Source: Siphonodentalium dalli (lineage: Eukaryota; Mollusca; Scaphopoda; Gadilida; Siphonodentaliidae). From it: DNA of 64,000 nucleotides. The notes beneath the pieces are model-generated. The model saw only the letters and a list, made by a program, of their open reading frames with translations. It made no database searches and had not been told where the DNA came from. Of this stretch, positions 1 to 11,128 are shown one piece after another. Location: contig CP136069.1 of the NCBI GenBank assembly GCA_032622095.1, positions 154,369,043 to 154,433,042 on the forward strand, given 5' to 3'. The translations under genes and the position numbers were made by a program. Numbering within the stretch: position 1 is the first letter of the stretch; each line of letters starts with the position of its first letter.

Positions 1-46
1 AGGTGAGGTCGGGGTCACGATTTGAACACTCAGTGGACAAAAGTAA

Positions 47-290
47 CCCGTATCCGAGGCAAGATACATTCACATACCAAATTTCAAGTCCATAGCTCCG
101 CCCGTTTCCGAGATCTCGTCTGCGCATGCGCGAAGCTGGCGTCGCACGGGCTCGGCGACCCGATAAAATTCGTATCCGGGGCAAGGTACATTCACATAGC
201 AAATTTCAAGTCGATAGCTTTACCCGTTTCCGAGATCTCGTCTGCGCATGCGCTGCTCGGGCGTCGCACGGGGTCGCCAATACGACAACG
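47..290. repeat. Tandem duplication, two units of about 120 bp
   Basis: Two adjacent units start near 49 and 169. Each runs through the same landmarks in order: CGTATCCG, GCAAG, TACATTCACATA, AAATTTCAAGT, CCCGTTTCCGAGATCTCGTC, TGCGCATGCGC and GTCGCACGGG. They differ by scattered substitutions. Open frames crossing them are short and differ between units, so I read this as non-coding repeat. Confidence 0.85.
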
Positions 291-359
291 ACCGTGTCCG
301 TGGGATTTTACCCCTAGATAGGAAGTTTGGTCTCGATCGGTGGAGAATCGTAGATTTGT

Positions 360-587
360 ATAAATGACAGACAGACAAACAGATAGATTGTATCAAAATA
401 TGTAAGAGAGATATGTAAATTAGATAGATTGTATCAAAATATATAGGAGAGATATGTAAATTATCTACACACCATTACTGGCATTTGTCAAAGTTTAGTG
501 GGGTATATCAATACTCATTCACGATCATATCTTTGAGGTCCGGAGGATGTGGGTTATCTCTCGAACAGATTGTATCAAAATATATAG

Positions 588-624
<37 letters not shown>

Positions 625-625
625 C
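360..625. repeat. Short direct repeats and (AT)n microsatellite
   Basis: The block TAGATTGTATCAAAATAT followed by AGGAGAGATATGTAAAT occurs at about 383 and 426, with a third partial copy at about 568. The third copy runs into an (AT)n stretch at about 588-622. No gene is seen from 625 to about 795. Confidence 0.8.
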
Positions 626-794
626 ACAGCCCATTAAGAACGCGCGATCTTGAGGAAACATGAGCCTCGTGTCGGCGGTAAGCATTGTTTCACTGTGTGT
701 TTTATACAGCTGTTGACACGTCTCTCGAAACCCTGGAGCACAATGTGAGCTGATCTCACACGGGTATATAAGATCCACGGAAAAACCTAAACAT

Positions 795-2019
795 TCGAGA
801 AGGGAAAAAACAACTCAGCTCCAGGCAACGACAGCATCACATACTCAATACTTCGACAAGCTCCACTAGCCTTCTTCGCCAGACTACTGTTACTCTTCAA
901 CGCATGCCTAACCATTGGATACTTCTCAACAGCATGGAAAACAGCAGTAGGAGTAATGATCCCAAAGCCAGACAAAGACCGATCCACCCCCAGCAACTAC
1001 CGACCCGTCAGCCTCCTTCAATGTACGGGAAAACGCTTCGAGAGAATAATCAGCAGCAGACTCCGAGACCACCTAGATTCATCCAACTTTTTCAATCCAT
1101 GACAGCGCGGTTACCGACAAGGAAAAGAGGGCATAGAACACATCATCAGAATAGCAGAAGACGTCCGACTATCCCTAGGAAAAAACTGGACAACAGCCGC
1201 AGTCTTCCTAGACGTAGAAAAAGCCTTCGACTCAGTATGGCACGACGGCCTCCGATACAAGATCAGCCACCTCAACCTTGCAAGAAAATACACACGCCTC
1301 ATCTATTCATTCCTAAAAGACCGCCAACTCAGCGTCCGCATCAACAACGAAACATCTAACCCAGTCTACGCCAACGACCTACCCATAGACAAGAGAAACA
1401 CCGTTGAAATATCACAGTTCGCAGACGACCTAGAACTCTGGACGACTCATACAAACCCCCGAATCATACAGAAAAGACTACAAAAGTCACATCAACATGG
1501 TGCCCAAAATGGAGAATTAAACTCAACACCAAAAAAACCCAACTCATCATATTCCACAGAAGAAAAACAACACAATCCATCAACAAATGACCTTCATCCA
1601 TAACACCAACAAGATAGCCGATAAAGCCCGAAAAAGAACAAATCTACTACGATGCCTCCTGGGGAACCAACAGCCAAACCCTTATCAACCTCTACAAAAT
1701 CTACGTCCGACCAGTCATGGAGTACGGTGCTGCCATCCTCACAGCAGCCCCAAAGACCTACATTGAAAAACCACAGAAAGTCCAAAACCTAGCCCTCCGC
1801 ATCGCGCTCCGCCAACCACCATGGACACCGATCAACGCCCTCCACGACGCAGCGAACATACCTACAATCAAGCAAAGACTGATGGAACTCAGAAACATGA
1901 CACTTTCCCGACTAGACAACAGCCCACTCCTCCAAGAACTACAAGTTAGAAACCAACTACTCACCACGAAAAAGACAAAGTCCATCCTACAACTAGACGC
2001 AACAGACAGACCCATATAA
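795..2019 (+). pseudogene. Decayed non-LTR retrotransposon reverse transcriptase (Jockey/CR1-like)
   Basis: Conceptual translation in shifting + frames recovers a reverse transcriptase in the right order. There is an IPKPDKDRSTPSNYRPVSLL block (about 957-1020), a LEKAFDS-type motif A reading FLDVEKAFDSVWHDGL (about 1203-1250), a motif C reading FADDLELW (about 1418-1441), and a C-terminal MEYGAAILTAAP block (from 1717) ending at a stop at 2017-2019. An in-frame stop lies near 1098. The PQGxxLSP motif B expected between the FLKDRQLSVRIN block and YANDLPI is missing, so this part was deleted. The endonuclease domain is absent, so the copy is 5' truncated. It is a dead copy; the longest single-frame ORF here (904-1359) is a shadow frame. 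The family placement is only approximate. Confidence 0.8.
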
Positions 2020-2215
2020 CATCGACAGCACTTGACGACTCCATCACGCTTCCGCCGCTTTGCCTCCAACCACAGTAACTACGACAGCCACAAGATCGAT
2101 CCCCATCGAATAACCAAGAAAGGGTGAAGGGACATGCAAACTGCAGTCCGACCATCCTACCCGGCCTTCGGCCGGAAACGACCCAACAACTAAACATTCG
2201 AACCTAGCTTGCTTC

Positions 2216-2240
2216 CTGAAGAAGGTAATTCTACCGAAAC
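2216..2240 (+). other. Hammerhead-ribozyme-like core at the 5' edge of the Penelope-like element
   Basis: CTGAAGA is followed by a small hairpin (GGTA pairing with TACC around ATTC) and then GAAAC, which resembles the hammerhead core CUGANGA - stem II - GAAA. Minimal hammerheads are known from Penelope-like elements. One unpaired A sits at the base of stem II, and I cannot see convincing helices I and III, so an active ribozyme is doubtful. Confidence 0.25.
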
Positions 2241-2376
2241 GTTGAGGCAACTTGGCAGTGCGCTCCTAAGTACTTTTTTAATTTTTTATTTTATATCTTC
2301 GCGTTCCATTCTTTGTGTATTATATGTTACTAATCATTACCTTTATTCACAGCCAAAATTCAAGTCCTGGATCAAA

Positions 2377-3619
2377 ATGACTCAACCAAAACAACCTAAA
2401 AATGGAAAAACTAACCACCCAGAGCGGCAAAAAGACCAGGCTTATTTAGACCATTCAAATCTAGTAAAGTTGCTGTACAAAATTATACAAATTTGGCACC
2501 ATAATAATTTTTTACAGGACCGTTTGGAGAAGAAGGTCCCTCCGAAAGGCTTTACGGCCATCGTAGAGTCAGGGCGAAAGAAGACATTCCGACCAGTGCT
2601 CCCCTGTGAGGATGTCTTCAATTCGCTTAAAGCGGACGCTTTTGAGTGAGGTTTAAACTCCATGAAAACTTTGGTCAAGTATTATCGGAAAACGGAATCA
2701 GAAATTGAAGTCAAGGTTCTTTCGGCTCTTTCTTCTAAAACCCTTGACTTCGACCGAGCACGTGATACGGCATTAAAATGGGGACTGAAGAATTTTGGCA
2801 CCAAATTAACTAATGAGACAAAATCAAAGTTCTTGAGCATCTGTGGTAATCTTCAGTCCTCGATAGGTACACGAGTTGGCGTCCAAACTCATAAAAACAA
2901 ACGTGGTCGGTCACCCTCCCCTCCCCCACCAATCGCTCGCCAGCTTCAATTTCAGGATAGTCCAGCCAGGGATCAGACAACGTCGTCGTCTGTGAGATCC
3001 ACACCAAAACGCGTCAAAGCCACACCACAGCCACAGCGACCTGCACCAAATACATCACTTCAAAATTCACCAGCCAAGAGAACAACACCATCAAAGCACA
3101 TCTCTTCCAGTCCTCCTTCGCCTGTTGGTTCCATTGCTTCGATGACATCGCCAGCGATTTCAACATCATCACCATCGTATGCCGAGGTATTATCAACATC
3201 ACCTAAGGTATCCAAATTTTATAAATTTCGTCAACCTGGCCCTAAGAAGGATTGGTCCTTCCCTAAACAGATCAAAAACCCTGTTGTTATTTTAGGCTCT
3301 TCTGTGTCCCGGATCGATGTCGATCCTCCCAAAAATGTTTGTATTGCTTCTTGCCCAGGTGGCAATTTAGGTCATTTCGGCAACATCGCCCACAAACTGA
3401 AGTCGAAGCCAGAAAAGACACATCGACACGTCATCATCAGCATTGGCATCAACAACAGAGAGGACTGGAAGACAGACAATGACAAAGGCAAAACAGCAGG
3501 CACCACAGCTAAAAGCAGGGTAACTAACATGGTTTGTTATTTCCGAAAAGTTGTTCCTAATGCGACACTTCATTTTCAGGAAATAAATATCTCATCTAGT
3601 TTAGATTCTAGGGACCAGG
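2377..3619 (+). pseudogene. N-terminal coding part of the Penelope-like element with SGNH-like domain
   Basis: The likely start is ATG 2377 (MTQPKQPKNG). One stop at 2647 interrupts an otherwise continuous frame. Residues before about 3000 are basic and helical. A low-complexity Ser/Pro/Thr-rich stretch spans about 2910-3200. From about 3285 the protein reads VVILGSSVSRID, then SCPGGNL, then HVIISIGINNRED. These resemble SGNH/GDSL hydrolase block I (GDS changed to GSS), a glycine block, and block III (GxND changed to GINN). The frame runs to the transposon insertion at 3620 and resumes at 5553. SGNH-like domains are known in ORF1 proteins of several non-LTR elements, so a role in nucleic-acid or membrane handling is conceivable. 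Family membership is inferred from motifs only. Confidence 0.6.
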
Positions 3620-5548
3620 GGCCTGTTTCATGAAGCAATGTCATAAGATTATCTTAAGATGGACTTAATCTAAGATCTAAGGTGGATCTTATGATGTAAC
3701 TTTTCCGTTTCAAGAACGCGTTTCACAAAACAAGATTAAGTCCTACTTAAGTAGTATTTTAATTTCGCGCGCTTTTAGACTGGCTCTCGACAATTTATTA
3801 CAGCTATGCGCAGAAAATGTTGGTTCTGTGTATGTTATATGCCCAGGTACAGTGTCTGGTGACAGACACTAGGGCGTGTCTAAGAATAATTATGATATTG
3901 TAATCCAAGGGCGATAATCAGTATAATGATTTGTGCATACTTAACTACACGAGCGCGCTTTTTAACTGTGTTTTCGCGTCAGACTCCATCCACACATAGC
4001 TGAATGCTTCCAGTGCCTATTTTAAACAAACGTAACGAGCTCAAATATATTATTTCAGTTATTAAAGGGACTTATACATCGTAACTCAGAATGTGAACCT
4101 TCACTCTTATAACATGCCATTAAGGCGACGAGAGACATCTGTTCGCCCCTTTCAATGCAGATATTAGGTTCTAATACATTATACGTCTTTGAAGCATCTA
4201 TAATACCAGGAAACCGAATATGTCGCAACGACGGCATAACCATACAATACACCACGATGGAAGCACTGAGCTAAACGCTCTTTATTAATATTGCTATAAT
4301 GTGAACAGGACTTCATATCGTGCTCCAAATAGACTTATTTCCAATCTGAGACATACTTGTAGAAGCCATATATAAATGATGTTAATGCCATTTGCTCTGG
4401 TTATGTTGACAAATATGCTAAACGCCTGTTACAGTTAACAAACTGCGTATGGACTTCGAAGAAGTTATGTTGAACGACATTTTGCATATATGTTTTAATA
4501 AAAACCAAAGCAACGACTTCTAATAAAGAGCGTTTATTAATTAACAACACACGAACAGACGGCCGGTTTAGGAGCCCCTGGAGAAAATTACTAAAATACC
4601 AATATAGACTATACCACTGGTATAGTCTATATTGGTATTTTAGTAATTCCCCCAGTGGTCCGTGGGCCGGTTCACAGTGATATGTTCTTTCGCGGATCCT
4701 GGTGTGCCCGCGCGGTCCGTATACTATATATAATACATGCTATATATCTTTTTATTTCATAGTTAATAAACATGTGATGCAGATGTAATAAATGTATAAG
4801 ATCTGAGATTCGCGTGGGTGGGTTATGATAATATACATAATAATAATAAAATAACACATAGTATGTATTATCTTGCCGATATATATACGGGGTACATATA
4901 CAATATATTTTACAATCAAATTATAACATAATAATATAGAAAGGCAAGTAAATAATACTAATAATAATAATAGCTGACATAAGCATTTATAAAAAAAAAC
5001 TGAGTATAAATCATTCACTATTATCCTCGATGTGAAAATGTTCGGACTAATTGTCTCAACATGATTATTGTCTACAGTGCGATTGGGTGATTTGAATCGC
5101 AAATGATGTCCAACTCTATGGAAATATATTCTTTTTGTTGCAGCAATTATAAATGTATATATAGTCCGGTCTTGGCAGATAGTAGCGGACACCTGCCAAT
5201 CATGCAACCACTGGCCACGTCACTGCTATAGCTTACCAGTTGGTTATTAATTACAACCATTTCTGAAACACCCCTCCGTGCTAGCAAGATGTTATTTAGT
5301 TAAATGTGTTTATAATAATATATACATGAACTAGATCCCATCCACATTTCGGACCAACTGCGGATCACAACGTAGGTCTTAACTTTAAGATTATCTTATG
5401 ACACCTCACAGCAGTCGTAAAGTTAAGACCAAAGTTAAGACAATCTTAAGTTAAGACCTTGTTCGTGAAACGAACTTATGACTGAAGTTTGAACTTATGA
5501 CCATCTTAAGTCCCAACTATGTCATAAGTTGCCTTCATGAAACAGGCC
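3620..5548. mobile_element. TIR DNA transposon, non-autonomous, copy 1
   Basis: The ends are inverted: GGCCTGTTTCATGAAG at left and its complement CTTCATGAAACAGGCC at right. CAGG lies on both sides (3616-3619 and 5549-5552) as a 4 bp target duplication. The outer 150-170 bp on each side are crowded with short CTTAAG/TTAAGAC subterminal motifs. The interior has no recognisable transposase and no long ORF. The element sits inside the Penelope-like coding region, so it is younger than that element. A second copy lies at 59076-61186. Short target duplication and GGGCC-type ends would fit PIF/Harbinger, but this is not established. Confidence 0.85.
4586..4648. repeat. Perfect palindrome, 31 bp arms
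   Basis: Positions 4586-4616 are the exact reverse complement of 4618-4648 around a single C at 4617. It lies in the interior of the 3620-5548 transposon and may be a nested MITE or a cruciform-forming site. Confidence 0.9.
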
Positions 5549-5552
5549 CAGG

Positions 5553-7818
5553 AAGTTCTGCGTGCCATTAACAGCCAAGCTCGTCAGACACGGAATCTCA
5601 AGGTCATACAGGCATGTGGAAAGAGTCGGTCTCGGCACCGAGATAGTCAATCTTTTCCCGACCTTTCCCTGAGCGCTGGTGAGAAATCATTACTTAGGTA
5701 TGGTCTAACCTTTGTTCCTACCCCACCCGATCTCAAAGAAACACCAAATGTTGTTGAGACGGAGGATGGAATATTGGTTTTACCAGACTCTGTTTATGCC
5801 ATGGAAATGAACGGCGTTCCAGCAAGCATGCAATTTAGGGAAGTAACAGCTATGGCTGATTTCTTTCGTAATTCGACAGGTTTAAAAGATCAATTTAAAG
5901 AACCTTCGATGTGGACCCCCACTGATCGCCAGATTGACAAATCAATTCCCAAGGTCGCTGGATTAGTCAAAACCGACATTACAAATTTACCAAAATTTCA
6001 CAACGAGGATAACCTCACTAAAGTTGAAAGAACTGCACTAAAAACCCATCGCAGCAATAAAAACATTGTAATAAAACCTTGTGACAAAGGCAGCTCGCTC
6101 GTTATCATGTCTAAAGAAAATTACATTCTAGAAGCGACGCGCCAATTAAGCAACACTAAATATTACAAACCATTGGATGAGCCAATTTGGAAATCCAATG
6201 TTTTAAAATTCAATCTCATTCTTAAAAGCTTGCTGGACTAGGACGTTTTAAAGAAAAAACATGTTCAGTATCTAATTGCAAAATCTGAATCCAATAATAG
6301 GACATTTTATTTGCTACCTAAAATACATAAACCTTTGAGCTGTTGGACTAATCCATACACACCACCCGGACGCCCCACCATCAGTGACGTAGCTTCGGAA
6401 TCGTACCACATTTCGGAGTTTATTGATTTATATTTGAAACCAATTGCTACCCGCCATCCGAGCTATCTAAAGACACGGAGGACTTCCTCATTAAATTGTC
6501 AAAAATTGATGTGGAATCTATGTATACAAATATTGGAATAGATGCCGGATTAAAGTCAATTAAGAATGCATTTGATTTCCACCATGATCCTCATAGACCT
6601 GGAGATGAAATACTTCAATTATTAGAACTTTCTCTTAAAGGGAATGACTTTGAATTTAATGGACGATATTATTTACAGGTCTCCGGCTGCAGTATGGGAA
6701 AGAAGTTTAGTCCTAATTTTGCCTCATTTTATGTTGCAGAGTGGGAGAAAGGCGTCCTAGCTAAATCTGATAAACAACCATTAGCCTATTATAGATTCTT
6801 GGACGACATATTTATCATTTGGACTCATGGTCTGGGTGAGTTTAGGGTGTTCTTGGACATCTTGAACAGTCATGATGAAGCAATCAAACTCAAAGAATCA
6901 ATATCGCAAACCAGCATTGATTTCCTGGATTTAACAATATTTAAGGCCCCACAATTTACATCATGCAACATTTTCGATACAAAACTTTTTACGAAACCAA
7001 CGGACTCTCACCAGCTTCTTCATCGTACATCTTTCCATCCGCCAAAAGTTTTCAATGGATTGATTAAATCTCAAATCATTCGATACCACCGGAACTGCAC
7101 GAACAGAAGCGATATCAAGCTTGTTCAGTGCTGTTCCAGGCTTTACAACCGCGCGGCTACTCTAGTAGATTACTGCACCAAGTAAAGTCCGAAACTCTCA
7201 GAGAATTTAAATCGTTACGCCATGACCCAACATCGACTGAGCCAACAAGGATACGGCACAATCGGCCGGTGTTGGGTAATGGTTCAGCCTCATTTTGTCA
7301 CAAAAAACGATGTTACATCAATACAATGGGATATAATACTAGTAACACTTTCACCAGCGAACAAACACGCATATCGTATCAAATGCATTGCGAACTTAAT
7401 TGTGATTCTAAAAATGTAATTTACTTAATCACATGCAAAAGATGCCGCATACAATATGTTGGACAAACAAAAACCTCTCTCAAAGTTAGAATGTCTAATT
7501 ATCTTTCCAGGCAGTGTTCGCAAAAAACTCGACATGCAAATTTCCGATCATTTCAACTCATCTAATCATGACATTAAATCCCATTTCAGCCAATAGAACA
7601 GACACCAATTCTAGCCGACGAAGACCAAACCGATTCAATACGCCTAGAACGCGAAAATCATTGGATGGGCGTACTGAAAACATATCTTCCGTTCGGACTT
7701 AACATTGACAACAAAGGTGTTTCTCGAAATTTCTTGTGCTTTCCTCTGATCTACAATCGTAGAAATGTTGAAATCGCAAACATTTTCAGAAAAAAACTTT
7801 GCATTATTAAACACTAAA
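5553..7818 (+). pseudogene. Penelope-like reverse transcriptase with C-terminal GIY-YIG endonuclease, broken
   Basis: The translation starts in frame with the part before the inserted transposon. It shows the Penelope N-block LSAGEKSLLRYGLTFVPTP, then IVIKPCDKGSSLVIM (about 6064-6110), then LLPKIHKP with PGRPTISD (about 6310-6385). RT motif A reads LSKIDVESMYTNI (about 6496-6535), motif B CSMGKKFSPNFASFY (about 6685-6735) and motif C YYRFLDDIFIIW (FLDD at 6796-6807). A GIY-YIG-type domain follows (VIYLITCKRC then IQYVGQT, about 7415-7465). The C-terminal block (ENHWMGVLKTYLPFGLN, about 7655-7710) ends at a stop near 7816. A stop at 6239, a frameshift near 6480 and shifts near 7190 and 7530-7600 break the frame. 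The family copies itself by target-primed reverse transcription using the GIY-YIG nickase; this copy cannot. Confidence 0.85.
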
Positions 7819-8918
7819 TTCACCAAGACTCTCGACAAACGGGTGATTATTGCCTAGAAGAAAAATCGCAGTTTGAGAGATATGCTCGTTCGATCAAGAC
7901 TCAGACCTTGATTAACACGCAGTTCAATTAGCTTTTTAGCATTTTCAACATCATTATCCTTTGTTTGTGCTCAACACAATATTTTATGTCAATTTCCGAC
8001 ACAACCTAACAAAAATTAGCTAGTTCCATAGAAATAATTACACAAGAAATCGGATAACCGACCTGTGACAGTGCTCTCCACACTTTCCAAATATATATAT
8101 ATATATATGGTTTATGAATTCCAAAAACGCCGAACCATTATCACAACTGTCAAGACCCTCTCATGACACAAGCAACATCACTTTCATAAAAAAAACTATA
8201 TTAAATCAATACAGTGGATACGATCATTGCAATCTGGGCTATATAGACTATATGTATAATATATATTGGCACAGGTTCAAACCCCGACATGGGCGAAAAT
8301 CTGGACATCTCAATGTGCCATTCCGACCGAAACGTAGCAATGACGACAATAAATGAGAAATTTTTCAAGTTCATTGAATTAAGCACATTTGAAACAACAA
8401 ATACTCATACTTCGTCCGTGCCTCCATAAATCTTATATATCTTTGGTGAAGTTTGGCGACACTGTTTGTGTCCATTTTGCCAGCTCCCTTCCCCTAGCTC
8501 CAACATTTCTGAAAAGTACCGCTTTCGAAACTCTGTATACCACGTCATGAGATTCAAGTTCCTCCTGTATACATGTATATGAATATGACAATAGCTGAGA
8601 ACAAACTGTTCTACCAAAGTATTGAATGCCTCTCCCCGATACACAATTCGAATCAAGGACAACACGGACACTTGTAAATATTGTTAGTGGCCTCGTTTTG
8701 TGGGTACCGACAAAGAGGTAGACGCCGATATCATAAATCGTCGTTGATTGCTGTCAGCCAGCCACGACGGAGCACGAGCTAGTCGGCAGCCTGCACAAAA
8801 TGCCAGCTAACAAAACGACCATCGGGCATGGCATTTTTGCAGTTTTCAGTGCAATTTTGCCAGCGTATGAACGTATATCCTAACGCCTTCACACAATGAA
8901 TGATGTTATGTTGGCAAT
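7819..8918. other. Gene-free stretch
   Basis: No coding region is supported. It holds an (AT)n run at about 8090-8110 and AT-rich unique-looking DNA. A B-box-like GGTTCAAACCC near 8274 has no A box or cloverleaf around it. The ORFs at 8114-8356 and 8405-8671 show no recognisable protein. Confidence 0.5.
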
Positions 8919-10084
8919 ATGAACAGATACATTTTGCTATTTACATTAAATTGCGATGACGTTTCCAATATGGCGCCGACTCAAGTTCAAGATGTCGGCG
9001 CCTCAAATTCAAGTCAAGATGGCGGCGCCCATGTTGAAAAGCGTACTGGAATCACTGAACTAAATGGTTTCCCCATAGGCGACAGTGTTAACGTTTCGGC
9101 CAAATTCACTGAATTGAAGCCTGCAGGCCATACCAGTGATGTTTACCCAGCTAGATTGACACCAGTTTATCACGAAAATGCAAGAAACATCATAGGTCAT
9201 GAGTTTACTTTTTAAAATAAATCCCCAAGTCTACGACAAGGCTATCTCACAGCCAAATTTGATCTGGATAAACCCAGAACTACAGCAGCTAGTTAAATAA
9301 ATTTCCCGCTCACAAAATCCATTCCCCCATTCATTCACCAGTTTAAATTATTTAGATATTATGTACAAATCAAATAAACGCGATGTCATCCTTTAATAAC
9401 GTGTCGCATGTATCAGGTGAAGGTCATTCTTCAGTTACCTTCACCTTTAGTATTCCACGGTGTACTCGCTCCCCGACTCTAGAACACATTTAGCTCCCTG
9501 ATTCCTACTTAGTATAAGGACGCGACCAGCGATAAGCAACACATGCGCAGATGGTAGTCCTTATAAAACGGTAGTTATTTGTGCATCACATGCGACTGGT
9601 CCCGGACAACAAACCTTGCCACCGCTCTGCTTCAGGCGTCGTTATTAGGGTTGCTGTTGACTCTACGTCGTTATATTCGGATCGATGACGCAAATGACGC
9701 TGGTGGAGGGGTATAATGTCGTTGGAGCTATAATTTACCTTCACCCCAGAATTGGCAGTCACGTTATATTAACTAATTAACTGATCTATTTTGGCCTTGG
9801 GTGTTTTTTAAAACACCAAAGTGGGTGGAGCATCTTGCAATATAAGTCAAATTGCACACGCGGGATGGATGGAGTCGATTTTAGATTATAGATGCGCGCC
9901 CTACGACTATACCGTTAAACGATGTCAAGGACGAGTATAGCTCTTGTGACATCACCCCTCTACCAATGACGCCATCGACTTAAAGATGGCGGTGGTATTT
10001 TAGGGGAGGGCATATATCAGATCGATAGCGTCGTATAGTGTTTCACTTATGAGTCAGGGACGAGTCTATACATAACGCAAGCGT
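8919..10084. other. Gene-free stretch with ATGGCGGC-type motifs
   Basis: A 98-codon open frame at 8919-9215 contains AAGATGTCGGCGCC and AAGATGGCGGCGCC in tandem. Similar motifs recur in non-coding repeats elsewhere in the window, so I do not call it a gene. The rest shows no coding signal. Confidence 0.45.
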
Positions 10085-10265
10085 TGTTGACGTTATGTCC
10101 GCCATCACTCTTTGGAAACAACGTAAACTGCAAGTAGTTTCGGCTTATAAGTATTCCTCTTGTGGTATGCATGTAACAATGTGTTTCAATGGCTGGTATT
10201 CCATTGAATACATGTGCATGTCTCACGCCAAAGAGTGTATGTGGAATTAAGTATAATATTTAAAA
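10085..10265. repeat. Dispersed repeat, copy related to 42665-42840
   Basis: Both segments share CATCACTCTT, a run of ACAAC, AAGTAGTT followed by CGG, CTTGTGGTAT, CAATG and GATTGAATG-like blocks in the same order, diverged by substitutions and small indels. Confidence 0.65.
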
Positions 10266-10588
10266 CAGTGTTAAATTTTTTCAATATTATGTACTAGTGG
10301 CACCCACTGCGCTATCCGCCGCTCAGTTGTGTAACTAGGGTCATATCGACGCTTTGTTTTGACTGTCACACAGCCAGTTAGGCGATATAATAATTGCGAT
10401 TATTATATTTTCATCAACTTTTTACCTCAAAATATAAATCATATCTCCACTCACAGAACACCAAACGTGTTATCCTGCTCTCATCATGTTATCCTACTCT
10501 CAGCACTGCGTCATGAAGTCAAATGTTGCGTCATTCGGTATCCTTGCGCGTATTATTAACAGAAATGGCTGGTGATGTTGTAGATTTA

Positions 10589-11128
10589 AAGGCACGGGCG
10601 GCGTTCGTTGCAGAAATAGTTATATTTGTTCAAATCGTCATCAACAGAAGGAACTCCAAAATATATACAGTTCCGCTCATATGCCAAACATAATCAGCGC
10701 GTAAATAATATATTGTCGCCAGGACGTACGGTGGTGTACGTAAACAATAGACTGCTCGTGTTACAGAAGTTTTGCTTCTGTTTACATAACATAACGCATT
10801 TCTATTGGTTACTCACACAAAAATGATATAAACGCTCTTTATTATTTCCACATAAGGAAAACAGTAACAAATAACGCTCTTTATGTTCACCATATCCGGA
10901 TCTAAACAAAAGCCAGGAAACGTAACTTTTTTGCTTTTGTTTACATAACAAAGTGGGCAAAACTGACAATAACATACTGTCTATGCCATATTTTTGATTG
11001 CCATATAAGAACAAAGTCTGTCGATATCTTACTATTCCTTCTGTTTATGGCGGAGTTTTTGACGGAGGTGAATATTTTAACAGCATACCCACCGCCAACA
11101 CCCCCCGTATCTTTAAGGACGTGTTAGG
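10589..11128. repeat. Dispersed repeat family A, most complete copy
   Basis: The copy starts near GGCACGGGCGGCGTTCGTTG and runs through CATATGCCAAACATAATCAG, TGCTTCTGTTTACATAAC, AACGCTCTTTAT, CATATCCGGATCTAAACAAA and ATGGCGGAGTTTTTGACGGA to about 11128. Other copies are 12374-14300 (interrupted), 23069-23212 and 27388-27656. It has no ORF with recognisable homology. It is useful as the uninterrupted reference for insertions in the other copies. Confidence 0.8.

Larger units (their letters stand above)
2209..7860 (+). mobile_element. Decayed Penelope-like element (GIY-YIG type), interrupted
   Basis: The element contains, in order, an N-terminal SGNH-like region, a Penelope-type reverse transcriptase and a C-terminal GIY-YIG endonuclease. 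This is the canonical arrangement rather than the permuted one, in which GIY-YIG is N-terminal. A 1.93 kb TIR transposon (3620-5548) splits the coding region without changing the frame once its CAGG target duplication is discounted. At least two in-frame stops (2647, 6239), a frameshift near 6480 and more shifts in the endonuclease make it inactive. The outer limits are approximate: the left edge is set by a characteristic motif at 2209-2245, the right edge lies after the last recognisable codon at 7818, and no pseudo-LTR repeats were found. Confidence 0.8.

Noticed and set aside
22..321. Overlapping ORFs at the window start
   Set aside because: They are readings of a two-unit tandem repeat with no conservation of the encoded peptide between units.
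904..1359. 151-codon ORF on + strand
   Set aside because: It is a shadow frame of the decayed reverse transcriptase; the RT motifs are in the other frames.
8260..8300. tRNA-like B box (GGTTCAAACCC)
   Set aside because: No A box at the right distance and no cloverleaf; could be chance.
8919..9215. 98-codon ORF
   Set aside because: No recognisable protein, and its ATGGCGGC-type motifs occur in non-coding repeats nearby.
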